Assembly (NCBI RefSeq): GCF_003665065.1
Contig: NZ_RCHR01000007.1
Span: forward strand, 1 to 64,000
DNA length: 64,000 bases
Origin: Oceanobacillus piezotolerans
GTDB lineage: Bacteria > Bacillota > Bacilli > Bacillales > Amphibacillaceae
Direction: 5' to 3'
Shown: positions 19,677 through 29,110 of the stretch, piece after piece
How positions within the stretch are numbered: the stretch's first letter is position 1
Layout: the number at the start of each line of letters is the position of its first letter
Notes under the pieces: generated by a model
Told to the model about the DNA's origin: nothing
The model's input: the letters and a program-made list of their open reading frames with translations, nothing else
Databases searched by the model: none
Made by a program: the position numbers and the translations under genes

Positions 19677-20051
19677 TTGTTCATAAAGTCCGGTAAAAAT
19701 GACACTTCGATCAGGAGATCTTCTGTGCCTGCGTTTACTCGGCACAAAAAAGATTGCTAAAAACCGCCCACGTCCTGTGGGCAACGCAGAAGTCACCACA
19801 TCCTGTGGAAGCTCGTTGGCTTGCTTCCCCGTTCCTTGGAAAAGAAAAACGCTTTTCCTGCGTGCAAGAACTTCTGCTCATGTATTAAAAGCATACAGAA
19901 AAAGCATCTGCACCTGCGTCTACGAGGTTATTCAAGAAGTTAATTCCTCGGTGCAAGCCCACGGAGAAGTAATTTCGTCGAGGTAGGGCTCGCTACTCAA
20001 AGCTTCACCGCCTCGAAATTCTCGGTCCTTTTTATCCTCCTTTTTGAACAA
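19677..20051. repeat. MITE-like element D with terminal inverted repeats
   Basis: 375-bp element between rqcP and yabP. Both ends begin TTGTTCA and continue with related sequence (left TTGTTCATAAAGTCCGGTAA, inverted right TTGTTCAAAAAGGAGGATAA), giving imperfect inverted repeats of about 30 bp. The interior has short palindromes such as CCCACGTCCTGTGGG and a CCGAGAATTTCGAGGCGG motif. It encodes no transposase, and the 95-codon frame across it is not credible. The right end is 4 bp from the rqcP stop. Confidence 0.7.
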
Positions 20052-20055
20052 GTAT

Positions 20056-20310
20056 TTATACTCTTTCTTCTTTCACTATTGTATACAATGTTTCCGCTTC
20101 ATCTTTTCGAACGGTTTCTCTTAAATCATTAACTTGAACTGTCACTATTTTTTGGCCGAAGCGAATGGAAAGCTCATCTCCCTTAGATACGTCGGAAGAA
20201 GCCTTTGCTACGTTTCCGTTTATCGTAATTCTCCCTTGGTCAGCAACTTCCTTTGCTAATGTTCTCCTTTTAATAAGACGGGATATTTTTAGAAACTTAT
20301 CTAATCTCAA
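20056..20310 (-). CDS. rqcP: RNA-binding protein RqcP (S4 domain)
   Basis: 84-aa S4-domain protein (YabO/Hsp15-like) with MRLDKFLKISRLIKRRTLAKE at the N-terminus. In B. subtilis RqcP works with RqcH on stalled 50S subunits to add C-terminal alanine tails. It follows mazG by 6 bp. Confidence 0.95.
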   Translation of the reverse strand: MRLDKFLKISRLIKRRTLAKEVADQGRITINGNVAKASSDVSKGDELSIRFGQKIVTVQVNDLRETVRKDEAETLYTIVKEERV

Positions 20311-20316
20311 AGACCA

Positions 20317-21765
20317 TCACTCTCTTTCCTTTGCTTGATTCCAATAATGATCCATCTCTTTTAATGTAGTCTTATGGATGTCCTTACCATTTTTCTTTAA
20401 TTGTTCCTCAATATATTGGAAACGTGTCGTAAATTTATTATTGGAACGCATCAATGCTATCTCTGGATTAATATTATAGTACCTTGTTAAATTAGCAAGG
20501 ACAAATAATACATCACCAAACTCTTTTTCTATCTCTTCTTGCTGTTCGGCAGTAATTGCTTCTTTTACCTCGGTAATTTCCTCATCTAACTTGTCCCAAA
20601 TGTCATGAACATCGTCCCAATCAAATCCTGTTTTTGCTGCCTTTTTCTGTAATTTAAAGGCTTTAGCAAGAGCTGGCAGTCCTTGAGGCACTCCATCTAG
20701 TATCGATTGGCGTTTTTCCCCTTTCTCCTTTTGCTTTAATAGTTCCCAATTCTTCGTTACTTCCTCCGTACTTTGGACATGAACATCTGCAAACACGTGT
20801 GGATGACGATAAATCATCTTATCTGTAATTCCCTTTATCACATCATCGACAGTGAAATATCCATTGTCCTCTCCAATTTGACTATGCAGGACAACATGCA
20901 TGAGAATATCTCCCAATTCCTCAACAATCCCCTCGTCATCCTCTTGATCAATGGCTTCTATCAATTCATAAATCTCTTCTATTGAATGCTCCTTTAATGA
21001 TTCATGTGTCTGCTCCTGGTCCCAAGGACAGCCTTCTGGCGAACGCAGCACTTTCATTACTTCACGTAAATTAGTAAAAGTATGATTTAATAACTCATTA
21101 GGCACTGGTGGAACATAAACACTGGTTAAATTATTTACTTCCAGCTGACGGTCCAAATCTTCCAGTGGAACGTATTCTATTCGCTCACCTGAACTTCCTG
21201 CTGCTTCTACAATTACTACCTGGTAATCCGGCGGTAAATCCTCTAATAGAGTTAATTTCACACGTGATGCAATAAATTGATCGTAAACTTGGCAAAAGAT
21301 TAAATGCCCACGATAATTAAGCTCCTTACGTGAAAAAGACGTTGCATCTACAAATTGAAATCCTTCTATTGGATCAATCTTTATAGACGTAAAAAGATCA
21401 TCCAGATAACTTTGCCCACCCAATATCTCTACCTCTACATCGGACTCTTCCAATAGCAGTTTCACGGTTCTTTCCGCTAGCATCGGATGCCCAGGGACAG
21501 TATAGATAATGGCAGACTCTTCTCTTGCCTTTTCTAACAGAAGGGAAACAATTCGCTTGTACACCTTTTCGAAATCATTTTCATCCTCATAGATTTGATC
21601 AAAGGACTCAAACTGGATCCCTTCTTCCTGTAATGCTTTTATCACAGGATGGTCAAGCGTTCTAGTGAAAATAACATGCTCTGCATTCGTTAAGCGTTTG
21701 TATATACCAACAGGTAACTGATTAATATCCCCTGCTCCTAGCCCGATAATTTCAATCTTACTCAT
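20317..21765 (-). CDS. mazG: Nucleoside triphosphate pyrophosphohydrolase with methylase-like domain (MazG/YabN)
   Basis: 482-aa fusion typical of Bacillus YabN. The N-terminal tetrapyrrole-methylase-like domain (IIGLGAGDINQLPVG, about 1-220) has unknown activity. The C-terminal MazG domain, from about 230, has LRSPEGCPWDQEQTHESL and the metal-binding EEIYELIEAI/EELGDILMH helices that hydrolyse aberrant (d)NTPs. It overlaps yabM by 8 bp. Confidence 0.93.
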   Translation of the reverse strand: MSKIEIIGLGAGDINQLPVGIYKRLTNAEHVIFTRTLDHPVIKALQEEGIQFESFDQIYEDENDFEKVYKRIVSLLLEKAREESAIIYTVPGHPMLAERTVKLLLEESDVEVEILGGQSYLDDLFTSIKIDPIEGFQFVDATSFSRKELNYRGHLIFCQVYDQFIASRVKLTLLEDLPPDYQVVIVEAAGSSGERIEYVPLEDLDRQLEVNNLTSVYVPPVPNELLNHTFTNLREVMKVLRSPEGCPWDQEQTHESLKEHSIEEIYELIEAIDQEDDEGIVEELGDILMHVVLHSQIGEDNGYFTVDDVIKGITDKMIYRHPHVFADVHVQSTEEVTKNWELLKQKEKGEKRQSILDGVPQGLPALAKAFKLQKKAAKTGFDWDDVHDIWDKLDEEITEVKEAITAEQQEEIEKEFGDVLFVLANLTRYYNINPEIALMRSNNKFTTRFQYIEEQLKKNGKDIHKTTLKEMDHYWNQAKERE

Positions 21766-23353
21766 TTATTTTCCTCCCCTTATGAATACGGATTAAGGTT
21801 TCTGCCATTGGCAGTAATCTTAACTCTGTTTCGGTAAACGCTCTGCCCCTAATTAAAGTTAGAATAAAAATAATTCCTCCCGAAAAAACAATAAATAAAA
21901 CATAAAGAAGTAATGCCATTCGAGAAATGGAAAGGGCACCTGGCAATATATATTTCATGAAACCAATATAGGTGAGCATGAAAATGGAGGCTAGACATAC
22001 CGCTGCAGGATTTATCTGTCTAACTAATTTTAACCCTGGTAACTTCCTCTTTAATTCAACCATAACAAGGATGAATAGCAACATTAAGCTAATTACCGTT
22101 GCCAGCACACTGCCCATCATGCCAAACATTGGGATGAGGGAAATATTTAGCAAAATCTTCATCAAGAATGTTATAAAAATAAACCCAGCAGTTCGCTTGA
22201 TATACCCTAATCCCTGAAGGATAGAGGAGGCAGTAATTGCCAATGAACTAAAAAAGATGGAAAGAACAAGCACACTTAAAGGCAGTGTACCCTTCGAATC
22301 CTGAAACAGCAATATATTCGTTTCTTTAAAAATCCCAATTAATCCGAGAGTAGCACCCAATGCAAGATAGAAACTAAACAAAAATGCACTCCTTATATAT
22401 TGATAAAAGGCCGCTCTATTTTCGTTTAGCTTCTTTCTTGATATCGATGGTATAAGAGCTAATGCAAATGAAGAGCCCAATACAATTCCTAATTGTATTA
22501 ATGGCTGTCCTCGGTCAAAAACACCCTTCGCCTCCATCGCCTCCAAACGAGTTAATCCATAATCCATTAAGCTTGGAACAAATGTAAATGTATCAGCAAA
22601 TTGGATAACTAATAAGACAGTATGGTTAAGTGTTGCCACCATACCCAATACAAATAGGTTATAAAAATAGTATTTCCATGGAATAGGCTCAGATCGACTC
22701 CAATTGATTGGCTTTCGTCTTATAAAATACAGGATCAATATGGTAAAAGCGATTAGTCCTCCAGCTAGCGAGGCATAGCTTGCTGCCTCTCCAATATAAT
22801 ACAGACTTTTCCCTTGAATACTTATAATGAGTGCTGCTGCGATAATAATAGAAACCCGAATAATCTGCTCCCCAACCTGAGAAAATGCAGTTGGTTTCAT
22901 CTCATAATTCCCTTGAAATACTCCTCTTAACAGCGAGAGAAATGGAACCATTAAAAATATGTATGCAGAAAGCTGATACGTTTGTATTAAATTCAAGTCT
23001 CCTACTAAAGAAGCCAACCAGCCTGCGTTTAGTAGGAGTAATAGAAAAAACGCACCATTTATAATTAATAAAATAAGTAAAATGGGGAGATAAAAGGTTT
23101 GTAAAGAATGTTTTTTTCCACTGGCATCTAAGTCAACCACCATTTTTGATATAGCGGAAGGAAACCCATATAAAGCCAGCATCATAGACATTCCAATAAT
23201 AGGGTACACCTGCTGATAAACATAAAATCCTATGTCGCCCGTTAAATTCTGCAAGGGAATACGATATCCCGCACTTAACACTTTACTGAGGAGGCCTGCT
23301 AAGGTTAATAGAAGTGCCCCTTTCACCAGTTTGTTTGTTTCATTTCCATCCAT
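21758..23353 (-). CDS. yabM: MATE/MOP-superfamily polysaccharide transporter YabM (SpoVB-like)
   Basis: About 531 aa and 13-14 hydrophobic segments with the MurJ/SpoVB-type N-terminus (KGALLLTLAGLLSKV). Such proteins flip lipid-linked sugars. In B. subtilis the paralogue is part of the MurJ-like group with SpoVB and YkvU; the YabM substrate is not defined. The start at 23353 has AAAGGACG at a good distance, better than the longer frame beginning 6 codons upstream. Confidence 0.9.
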   Translation of the reverse strand: MDGNETNKLVKGALLLTLAGLLSKVLSAGYRIPLQNLTGDIGFYVYQQVYPIIGMSMMLALYGFPSAISKMVVDLDASGKKHSLQTFYLPILLILLIINGAFFLLLLLNAGWLASLVGDLNLIQTYQLSAYIFLMVPFLSLLRGVFQGNYEMKPTAFSQVGEQIIRVSIIIAAALIISIQGKSLYYIGEAASYASLAGGLIAFTILILYFIRRKPINWSRSEPIPWKYYFYNLFVLGMVATLNHTVLLVIQFADTFTFVPSLMDYGLTRLEAMEAKGVFDRGQPLIQLGIVLGSSFALALIPSISRKKLNENRAAFYQYIRSAFLFSFYLALGATLGLIGIFKETNILLFQDSKGTLPLSVLVLSIFFSSLAITASSILQGLGYIKRTAGFIFITFLMKILLNISLIPMFGMMGSVLATVISLMLLFILVMVELKRKLPGLKLVRQINPAAVCLASIFMLTYIGFMKYILPGALSISRMALLLYVLFIVFSGGIIFILTLIRGRAFTETELRLLPMAETLIRIHKGRKINE

Positions 23354-23440
23354 GCTAAACGTCCTTTTCATTATTCAACTAAATTATAGCATAGACAATT
23401 AGGTCACTGCTCTTATTTGTTGAGTACAACTGTTTTAAAA

Positions 23441-23471
23441 AAGCAAAAATCAGCATATCTGATTTTTGCCT
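23441..23471 (-). terminator. spoVT terminator
   Basis: Perfect 11-bp stem GCAAAAATCAG / CTGATTTTTGC followed by T6 on the minus strand, 20 bp past the spoVT stop. Confidence 0.85.
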
Positions 23472-23489
23472 TTTACCGTTTAACAAGGA

Positions 23490-24026
23490 CTATTCCATCT
23501 GTTTTGCTAGAAATACGGAAGCAGTTTGCGCTGCCTTTTGCTCTGCATTACTAAGCTTATTGCCCTCTTTAGCAAAAATCATGACACAGCCAATCGGATC
23601 ACCACTAGCAATAATCGGACTAATACAATAAGATGATATCTCTTGTTCTGCTCCCTCAATAATTTCTATTGTACTGGGCTCAGCTTGAATTTCTAATGTT
23701 CGATTCTCAATAGTCTTTGTTATTTTTTCACTTATGTTTTTATTTAGGTAGTCTTTCTTTGACTCACCTGAAACTGCAATCACTTCATCACGGTCACAGA
23801 TTAGTACTGGAAAATGAAGCGAATCAAACAATGCCTCTGCATATTCTTTAGCAAAGTGGCCCAATTCATTTATTGGTGAGTATTTCTTTAGAATAACTTC
23901 GCCTTCCCTATCTACAAAAATCTCTAGAGGATCCCCTTCACGTATACGTAAAGTCCTCCTAATTTCTTTAGGAATAACTACCCTTCCTAAATCATCAATT
24001 CGACGTACAATGCCTGTAGCCTTCAT
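23490..24026 (-). CDS. spoVT: Stage V sporulation transcription factor SpoVT
   Basis: AbrB-family regulator of late forespore (sigma-G) genes. Residues 1-50 form the swapped-hairpin DNA-binding domain (TGIVRRIDDLGRVVIPKEIR) and the rest is a GAF-like domain. The start at 24026 gives 178 aa, equal to B. subtilis SpoVT; the GTG 5 codons upstream lies inside the GTGAGG ribosome site. It is the only AbrB-type protein in the window. Confidence 0.97.
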   Translation of the reverse strand: MKATGIVRRIDDLGRVVIPKEIRRTLRIREGDPLEIFVDREGEVILKKYSPINELGHFAKEYAEALFDSLHFPVLICDRDEVIAVSGESKKDYLNKNISEKITKTIENRTLEIQAEPSTIEIIEGAEQEISSYCISPIIASGDPIGCVMIFAKEGNKLSNAEQKAAQTASVFLAKQME

Positions 24027-24116
24027 CCTGAGTTTCCTCACTTTCTATGATGATTACTGCTTTTGCCTTTTTTCCAAATATCTTCTCGAGCGTGTAATAA
24101 TCACCAGGTGTGGTTT

Positions 24117-24145
24117 TAGTATAATTCAACTCTAAAGGAATATAC
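24117..24145 (-). promoter_or_regulatory. putative sigma-G promoter of spoVT
   Basis: GTATA-N17-TATACTA on the minus strand, about 90 bp before the spoVT start. It resembles the forespore sigma consensus (GNATA, CATNNTA) with one change in the -10. spoVT is sigma-G-dependent in B. subtilis. Confidence 0.5.
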
Positions 24146-24160
24146 ATTGTACGTGAATTT

Positions 24161-27100
24161 TTACTGATTTCTATTTACTGTATGGAGCTGTTTGATAAAT
24201 TGCTCCACTATTTCATAACGGTTCGGATGCGTCTCAGTAGATGAAGTGAAAATGACTTTCAATTTATCATTCTCTGTTCCTAATTGAACACCCCTGCCAA
24301 ATGTATTTGCTAATTCAAATAACTTCGAGCCATCGACTTGCTGGCTCCTTTCTCTGTCTAATAAAAGGGTAATCTTTTTATTCCGTTCTGTGACAGACTC
24401 CACTTTCTCCTTCTTCGCATGCATTTTTAAAGAAGATACTGTAAACAAATTATCTACCTCTGTCGGATAATTACCAAATCGGTCTATTAAGGCATCTTTT
24501 AAATCAACAATTTCCTCATCTGATTCTAAGGAACGGAATTCTTTATATATCTCGATTTTCTGTTTTTCATCCTTAATGTAGTCATCGGGTATATACGCAT
24601 CCAGATTCAATGCTAATTCTGGCTCAAACGGAGTATAGTCATCCACTTCTTTTCCGGCTTTCCTTGCCTCTATCGCGTCTTTAAGCATTTGAGAGTACAT
24701 ATCAAATCCAACAGAGTCGATAAATCCATGCTGTTGTGACCCTAATAGATTTCCAGCTCCACGAATGGATAAATCACGCATTGCGATTTTAAACCCTGAA
24801 CCTAGCTCTGTAAATTCTTTAATAGCTTGAAGGCGCTTTTCAGCTACTTCATTTAACACCTTATCTTTCTTATAAGTAAAGTAAGCATAGGCAACACGGT
24901 TTGAACGCCCAACACGGCCTCTTAATTGATATAACTGACTTAATCCCATATGATCAGCATTACTGACTATTAGTGTATTTACATTTGGAATATCTACACC
25001 TGTTTCAATAATGGTGGTGCTAACTAGTACATCAGATTCGCCTTCTAAGAAGCTAACGATCACATTTTCAAGCTCCGTCTCTGTCATTTTCCCGTGCGCA
25101 ACTGCTACTCTTGCTTCTGGTACAAGCATTCCTAAATCTCTGGCAACCTTATCAATATTCTCTACCCGGTTGTAAAGGAAAAACGTTTGGCCTCCACGAG
25201 ACATTTCTCGCTCAATTGCTTCTCTGACGATAATTGGATTATATTCCATAACATAGGTCTGAATAGGGAAGCGGTTCTCAGGAGGGGTCTCAATGACAGA
25301 TAAGTCACGGACTCCTAGCATGGACATATGCAGGGTTCTTGGAATCGGAGTTGCTGTTAAGGTCAAAACATCCACATTGGTTTTCAGCTGTTTAATCTTT
25401 TCTTTATGTTTGACACCAAAACGTTGCTCTTCGTCCACAATAAGTAGCCCTAGATCACGGAACTCGACATCTTTGGATAAAACACGATGGGTTCCAATTA
25501 CAACATCGATAACCCCTTTTTTCAACCCGTTAATTGTTTCGGTTTGTTGCTTTTTCGTTCTAAACCTGCTTAGTAAGCCTATTTCAATAGGGTAATCTTG
25601 AAATCGTTCTCGAATCGTTTCATAATGTTGCTGAGCTAAGATAGTGGTCGGCACTAATAATGCAACCTGCTTCCCATCCATAACTGCCTTAAATGCAGCA
25701 CGGATAGCAACCTCTGTTTTTCCGTATCCAACATCACCACATAATAGGCGGTCCATTGGTCTTTCTCTCTCCATATCCTCTTTTATCTCTGCGATACATC
25801 TTAATTGGTCTTCTGTTTCTTGATACAGGAAGGATGCTTCAAATTCCCGCTGCATTTCCGTATCCTTGGAGAAGGCATAGCCCTTTCTTGCCTCCCTCTC
25901 CGCATATAGCTTGATGAGATCATCCGCTATATCTTCTACACTCGATTGGACTTTCCTTTTTACTTTTGTCCATTCTGTGCCACCCAGCTTGTATAGCTTC
26001 GGCTCTTTTCCTTCTGCACCCACAAATTTCTGAACTTGGTCAATTTGGTCAATTGGCACATAGAGCTTATCATCACCAGAATAGCGAATAAGCAAATAAT
26101 CCTTATGCAATTGATTTACTTCCAGTGTTTCTATCCCTAAATACTTCCCGACACCATGGTTAGCATGTACAACATAGTCTCCAACCTTAAGCTCCTGATA
26201 ACTTTGGATCCGTTCTGCATTGGAGATTTTATTCCTTTTTCTTTGCCGTTTAACTTGTTTTTTGAAAAGCTCATTCTCCGTTATAATAACAAGCTTGTGC
26301 ATCGGCAACTCTACGCCGCCACTAATATTGCCGACTGCTATTGTTGGCTTTTCAACCGGTAACGTCAGCCCTTTTGTTATATTTGCTTCTATATCATAAT
26401 CGTTAAAGATAGAATGGACCTTTTCTGCTCTTTCTTCATTTGGTGCTAGAACAACTACGGAATAATCTCCTTTTTCCCAACGTTTCAACTCATTTTTTAA
26501 CAAGTGCATTTGACCATGGAACTCTTGCATAGTTCGAGAGGAGAGGTTAATGATGTTTTCAGGGCTGGTATTTGGTATATGCCGCAAGAATACAGACAAA
26601 TACAAGCGGGGCTGTATCATTCTATCCAACACCGTTTGCCAATCATAAGAGAATCTGCTATTTTGGACCATCTTCCCTGCTTCAAGTAAATTGCTGTACC
26701 ATTCGGCCTCCTCTGTATCTAAGCTAGATGCAGTCTCTTGAATTCGGCTCATTTCATCAAGAACAACTATACCATCGTCCTTTAAGTAATCTAATAAACT
26801 AGCAGGTTCCTCATACAGATATCCGATATATTTATATATTTCCTGGAATCGCTCTCCATTTTTTAAACGGGAGATTTCATGCTCAATCACTTCCACTAAT
26901 GTTTCTTTTGTTTCTGACTTCTTCATTTTCTTTAGGGTGTAAGCTAAAGCATCCTCGATACGGTTTGCTGCTGCAAGCATGTCTTCTTGTGTCATCAATA
27001 TTTCCGATGCAGGTCCAATGATAATATCATCGATCGTCTCTAAAGAACGTTGTGTTTCTGCATCAAAATAACGCACAGAGTCAATTTCTTCATCAAATAA

Positions 27101-27685
27101 TTCAATTCGTATCGGGTTTTCCTCTGTAATTGGATAAATATCGATAATCCCGCCACGTATAGAGAATTCACCTGGTGTAGCTACCATAGAAGTTCGCTCA
27201 TACCCCATGTCAACTAAGGAAGACAAATATTGGTCAATTTTGATTTCTTCTCCAAGCTTAAATCGCAGCTGATATTGAAGAAAATAACTTGGTGGAGGCA
27301 AAATGCGTTTTAATGCAGCGACTGGGGCGACTAAAATACCAGATTTATCTTTTACCCACTTTGTTAATGCCTCAATTCGCTGACTTCTTAACTCCGGACT
27401 TGCAATAGCAATTTCAGATGCAATCAGCTCGTTTACCGGATATAGATGTACATGATTCTCACCTGCAAGCTCAACCAAATCATCGTAAAGTTGTTGTGCA
27501 TGTACTAATTGATGTGTTACTAGTAAAACCGGCTTATCAATGGATTGATTAATTGCCGCAACTAGTATTCCTCTTGCAGCACCTGAAAGGCCAGCTACAA
27601 GCTGTTCACGCATTCCAGTATTTAAACCATTGATAATGGATTGTATATCCTCTTTTGTTTGTAAATAATGACTAATTTCTTTCAT
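24161..27685 (-). CDS. mfd: Transcription-repair coupling factor Mfd
   Basis: DNA translocase that removes RNA polymerase stalled at lesions and recruits UvrA. 1174 aa with UvrB-like N-terminal modules (including GEFSIRGGIIDIYP), an RNA-polymerase-interacting domain (VGDYVVHANHGVGKYLG), superfamily 2 motifs (GDVGYGKTEVAIRAAF, VDEEQRFG, ATPIPRTL), the TRG motif and a C-terminal regulatory domain. The ATG at 27685 follows GGTGGGGG; an extra 12 codons upstream have no support. Confidence 0.97.
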   Translation of the reverse strand: MKEISHYLQTKEDIQSIINGLNTGMREQLVAGLSGAARGILVAAINQSIDKPVLLVTHQLVHAQQLYDDLVELAGENHVHLYPVNELIASEIAIASPELRSQRIEALTKWVKDKSGILVAPVAALKRILPPPSYFLQYQLRFKLGEEIKIDQYLSSLVDMGYERTSMVATPGEFSIRGGIIDIYPITEENPIRIELFDEEIDSVRYFDAETQRSLETIDDIIIGPASEILMTQEDMLAAANRIEDALAYTLKKMKKSETKETLVEVIEHEISRLKNGERFQEIYKYIGYLYEEPASLLDYLKDDGIVVLDEMSRIQETASSLDTEEAEWYSNLLEAGKMVQNSRFSYDWQTVLDRMIQPRLYLSVFLRHIPNTSPENIINLSSRTMQEFHGQMHLLKNELKRWEKGDYSVVVLAPNEERAEKVHSIFNDYDIEANITKGLTLPVEKPTIAVGNISGGVELPMHKLVIITENELFKKQVKRQRKRNKISNAERIQSYQELKVGDYVVHANHGVGKYLGIETLEVNQLHKDYLLIRYSGDDKLYVPIDQIDQVQKFVGAEGKEPKLYKLGGTEWTKVKRKVQSSVEDIADDLIKLYAEREARKGYAFSKDTEMQREFEASFLYQETEDQLRCIAEIKEDMERERPMDRLLCGDVGYGKTEVAIRAAFKAVMDGKQVALLVPTTILAQQHYETIRERFQDYPIEIGLLSRFRTKKQQTETINGLKKGVIDVVIGTHRVLSKDVEFRDLGLLIVDEEQRFGVKHKEKIKQLKTNVDVLTLTATPIPRTLHMSMLGVRDLSVIETPPENRFPIQTYVMEYNPIIVREAIEREMSRGGQTFFLYNRVENIDKVARDLGMLVPEARVAVAHGKMTETELENVIVSFLEGESDVLVSTTIIETGVDIPNVNTLIVSNADHMGLSQLYQLRGRVGRSNRVAYAYFTYKKDKVLNEVAEKRLQAIKEFTELGSGFKIAMRDLSIRGAGNLLGSQQHGFIDSVGFDMYSQMLKDAIEARKAGKEVDDYTPFEPELALNLDAYIPDDYIKDEKQKIEIYKEFRSLESDEEIVDLKDALIDRFGNYPTEVDNLFTVSSLKMHAKKEKVESVTERNKKITLLLDRERSQQVDGSKLFELANTFGRGVQLGTENDKLKVIFTSSTETHPNRYEIVEQFIKQLHTVNRNQ

Positions 27686-27721
27686 TGTAAAACCCCCACC
27701 TATTACTACATATATGTACAA

Positions 27722-27806
27722 AGGCGCAAGCGCCGTTTAGCAACTTACAAACTGCGCCCCACAGGAGGAGAAGTTTGTAAGTTGCTGGACGTTGGAGCCG
27801 GACATG
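27722..27806. repeat. imperfect-palindrome repeat upstream of mfd
   Basis: An 85-bp GC-richer unit with 20-bp arms, CGTTTAGCAACTTACAAACT and AGTTTGTAAGTTGCTGGACG, bounded by GGCGCAAGCGCC and GGAGCCGGACA. The bounding motifs and overall design are like the tandem units at 34818-35171. A fragment with similar start (AGCAAGCGCG..GATTAGCAACG) lies at about 37312-37338. It sits about 37 bp before the mfd start. Confidence 0.6.
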
Positions 27807-27872
27807 ACTTTTCATGTATAAAACAGAATTTATGCAAAATTTTTATATTTTATTTTTCATGTACATAAGCGC

Positions 27873-27899
27873 AAAAATGCCTTGGTCAACTACCAAAGC
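27873..27899 (-). terminator. fin terminator
   Basis: Stem GCTTTGGT / ACCAAGGC followed by ATTTTT on the minus strand, 16 bp past the fin stop. Confidence 0.75.
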
Positions 27900-27914
27900 C
27901 CGCACGCATTTATT

Positions 27915-28145
27915 CTATTGTATAAAAAAATCTAATTCATGATACTCAGGGTATCTTCCTAGTGATTCCTCACAACTTTCACAAATGGATTTTACGAGAA
28001 TATTTCCATTATCTTGGTAATGTATCATTTCTTCTTTTTCCTTTACGGATAATTGATTAAAACCTAATATGGACGTATCTACTACCTTTTGATCTAGTTT
28101 TCCAATTTGTTGCCCACAATGTCTACAGCTATAGACAATTGACAC
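27915..28145 (-). CDS. fin: Anti-sigma-F factor Fin
   Basis: 76-aa zinc-binding protein with C7-x2-C10 and C55-x2-C58, closely matching B. subtilis Fin (YabK), which helps switch off sigma-F in favour of sigma-G in the forespore. A sigma-F-type promoter lies 40-70 bp upstream, matching the known negative feedback. GAGGAGG precedes the start, which is probably GTG. Confidence 0.93.
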   Translation of the reverse strand: MSIVYSCRHCGQQIGKLDQKVVDTSILGFNQLSVKEKEEMIHYQDNGNILVKSICESCEESLGRYPEYHELDFFIQ

Positions 28146-28184
28146 GTGAATTCCTCCTCAGGTAAACAATGAAATATTATTTAA

Positions 28185-28213
28185 AAGTTTATCCGAAAAG
28201 AAATATAATATAC
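28185..28213 (-). promoter_or_regulatory. putative sigma-F promoter of fin
   Basis: GTATA-N14-GGATAAACTT on the minus strand. The -10 fits GGnnAnAnTR at all fixed positions but the last; the spacer is one base shorter than the common 15. Confidence 0.6.
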
Positions 28214-28256
28214 ATGTCCCTTCCTCTTGATTGCTAGGACCTACTCTTTTATATTA

Positions 28257-28820
28257 TTACTGGTTGAATTCATTCATTACTTCTACAAATGGCTGACCTG
28301 AAATCCAAGCCTCACAAGCATCTGCTGCTTTCTCGATACTTAATTTTACATCTTTGTGAACTTCTTTTGGAAAATCCCCTAAGACATAATCAATAACAGT
28401 CATATTCGTAATAGGTCTGCCAATGCCAATTCGTATACGCTGAAATTCCTTAGTACCCAAATGGTCTATTGTATTACGTACACCGTTATGACCACCATGA
28501 CCGCCTTTTTGGCGTAAACGAATCTTTCCTGTTGGTAAATCCATATCATCATAAATAACAAGAAAATCCTCTAATTCTAGTTGGTAAAATTCCTTAATCG
28601 CTTTTATTGATTCACCTGAAAGATTCATATAGGTCTGTGGTTTCAATAGGATTACTTTCTCACCTTGATAATGCTCTAAGGCGTATAACCCTTTAAATTT
28701 AGATTTAGTCACACTCCAGTTATTTCGCTTAGCAAGCTCATCTATGGCCATAAATCCGATATTATGTCTGGTGTTTTCGTATTTTTTACCTGGATTTCCT
28801 AAACCTACAATACATTTCAT
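28257..28820 (-). CDS. pth: Peptidyl-tRNA hydrolase
   Basis: Recycles peptidyl-tRNA released from ribosomes; called SpoVC in B. subtilis. Starting at 28820 the protein is 187 aa and begins MKCIVGLGNPG. It includes the catalytic His in NTRHNIGF (H19) and the DDMDLPTGKIRLRQKGGHGGHNG segment. AAGGAAG lies upstream. An in-frame extension of 19 codons is atypical for the family. Confidence 0.96.
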   Translation of the reverse strand: MKCIVGLGNPGKKYENTRHNIGFMAIDELAKRNNWSVTKSKFKGLYALEHYQGEKVILLKPQTYMNLSGESIKAIKEFYQLELEDFLVIYDDMDLPTGKIRLRQKGGHGGHNGVRNTIDHLGTKEFQRIRIGIGRPITNMTVIDYVLGDFPKEVHKDVKLSIEKAADACEAWISGQPFVEVMNEFNQ

Positions 28821-29042
28821 TTTCTGTTTACTTCCTTCTTTTAATTTTCTTTTAAATAACATTATATTTCCTCCCATATAAGAATGGAAAAAAGCAAATC
28901 TTCAATTATTTAAAGCAGGGAGAATATGTATCCTTACCTGAAAGATAAACAATTACAAGAAATACATTTATTTGTACCGAGTTAGTGCTGGTGGAAGATA
29001 GAAATGGTTCGATAACTATGTTTTATTATGATGACATACAAC

Positions 29043-29086
29043 AATCCCTCCTCTAAGAATATGAACTTCTCAGGAGGAGGGTATGT
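29043..29086 (-). terminator. possible ctc terminator hairpin
   Basis: Strong stem CCCTCCT / AGGAGGG extended by CTGAGAA / TTCTTAG on the minus strand, 25 bp past the ctc stop. It lacks a proper T run, so it may be a weak terminator or an RNA-stabilising hairpin. Confidence 0.4.
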
Positions 29087-29110
29087 TTAAATATGTTTTA
29101 TGTTCATAGA

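Noticed and set aside
19699..19986. 95-codon plus-strand frame
   Set aside because: Lies wholly within repeat element D and has no ribosome site or recognisable family.
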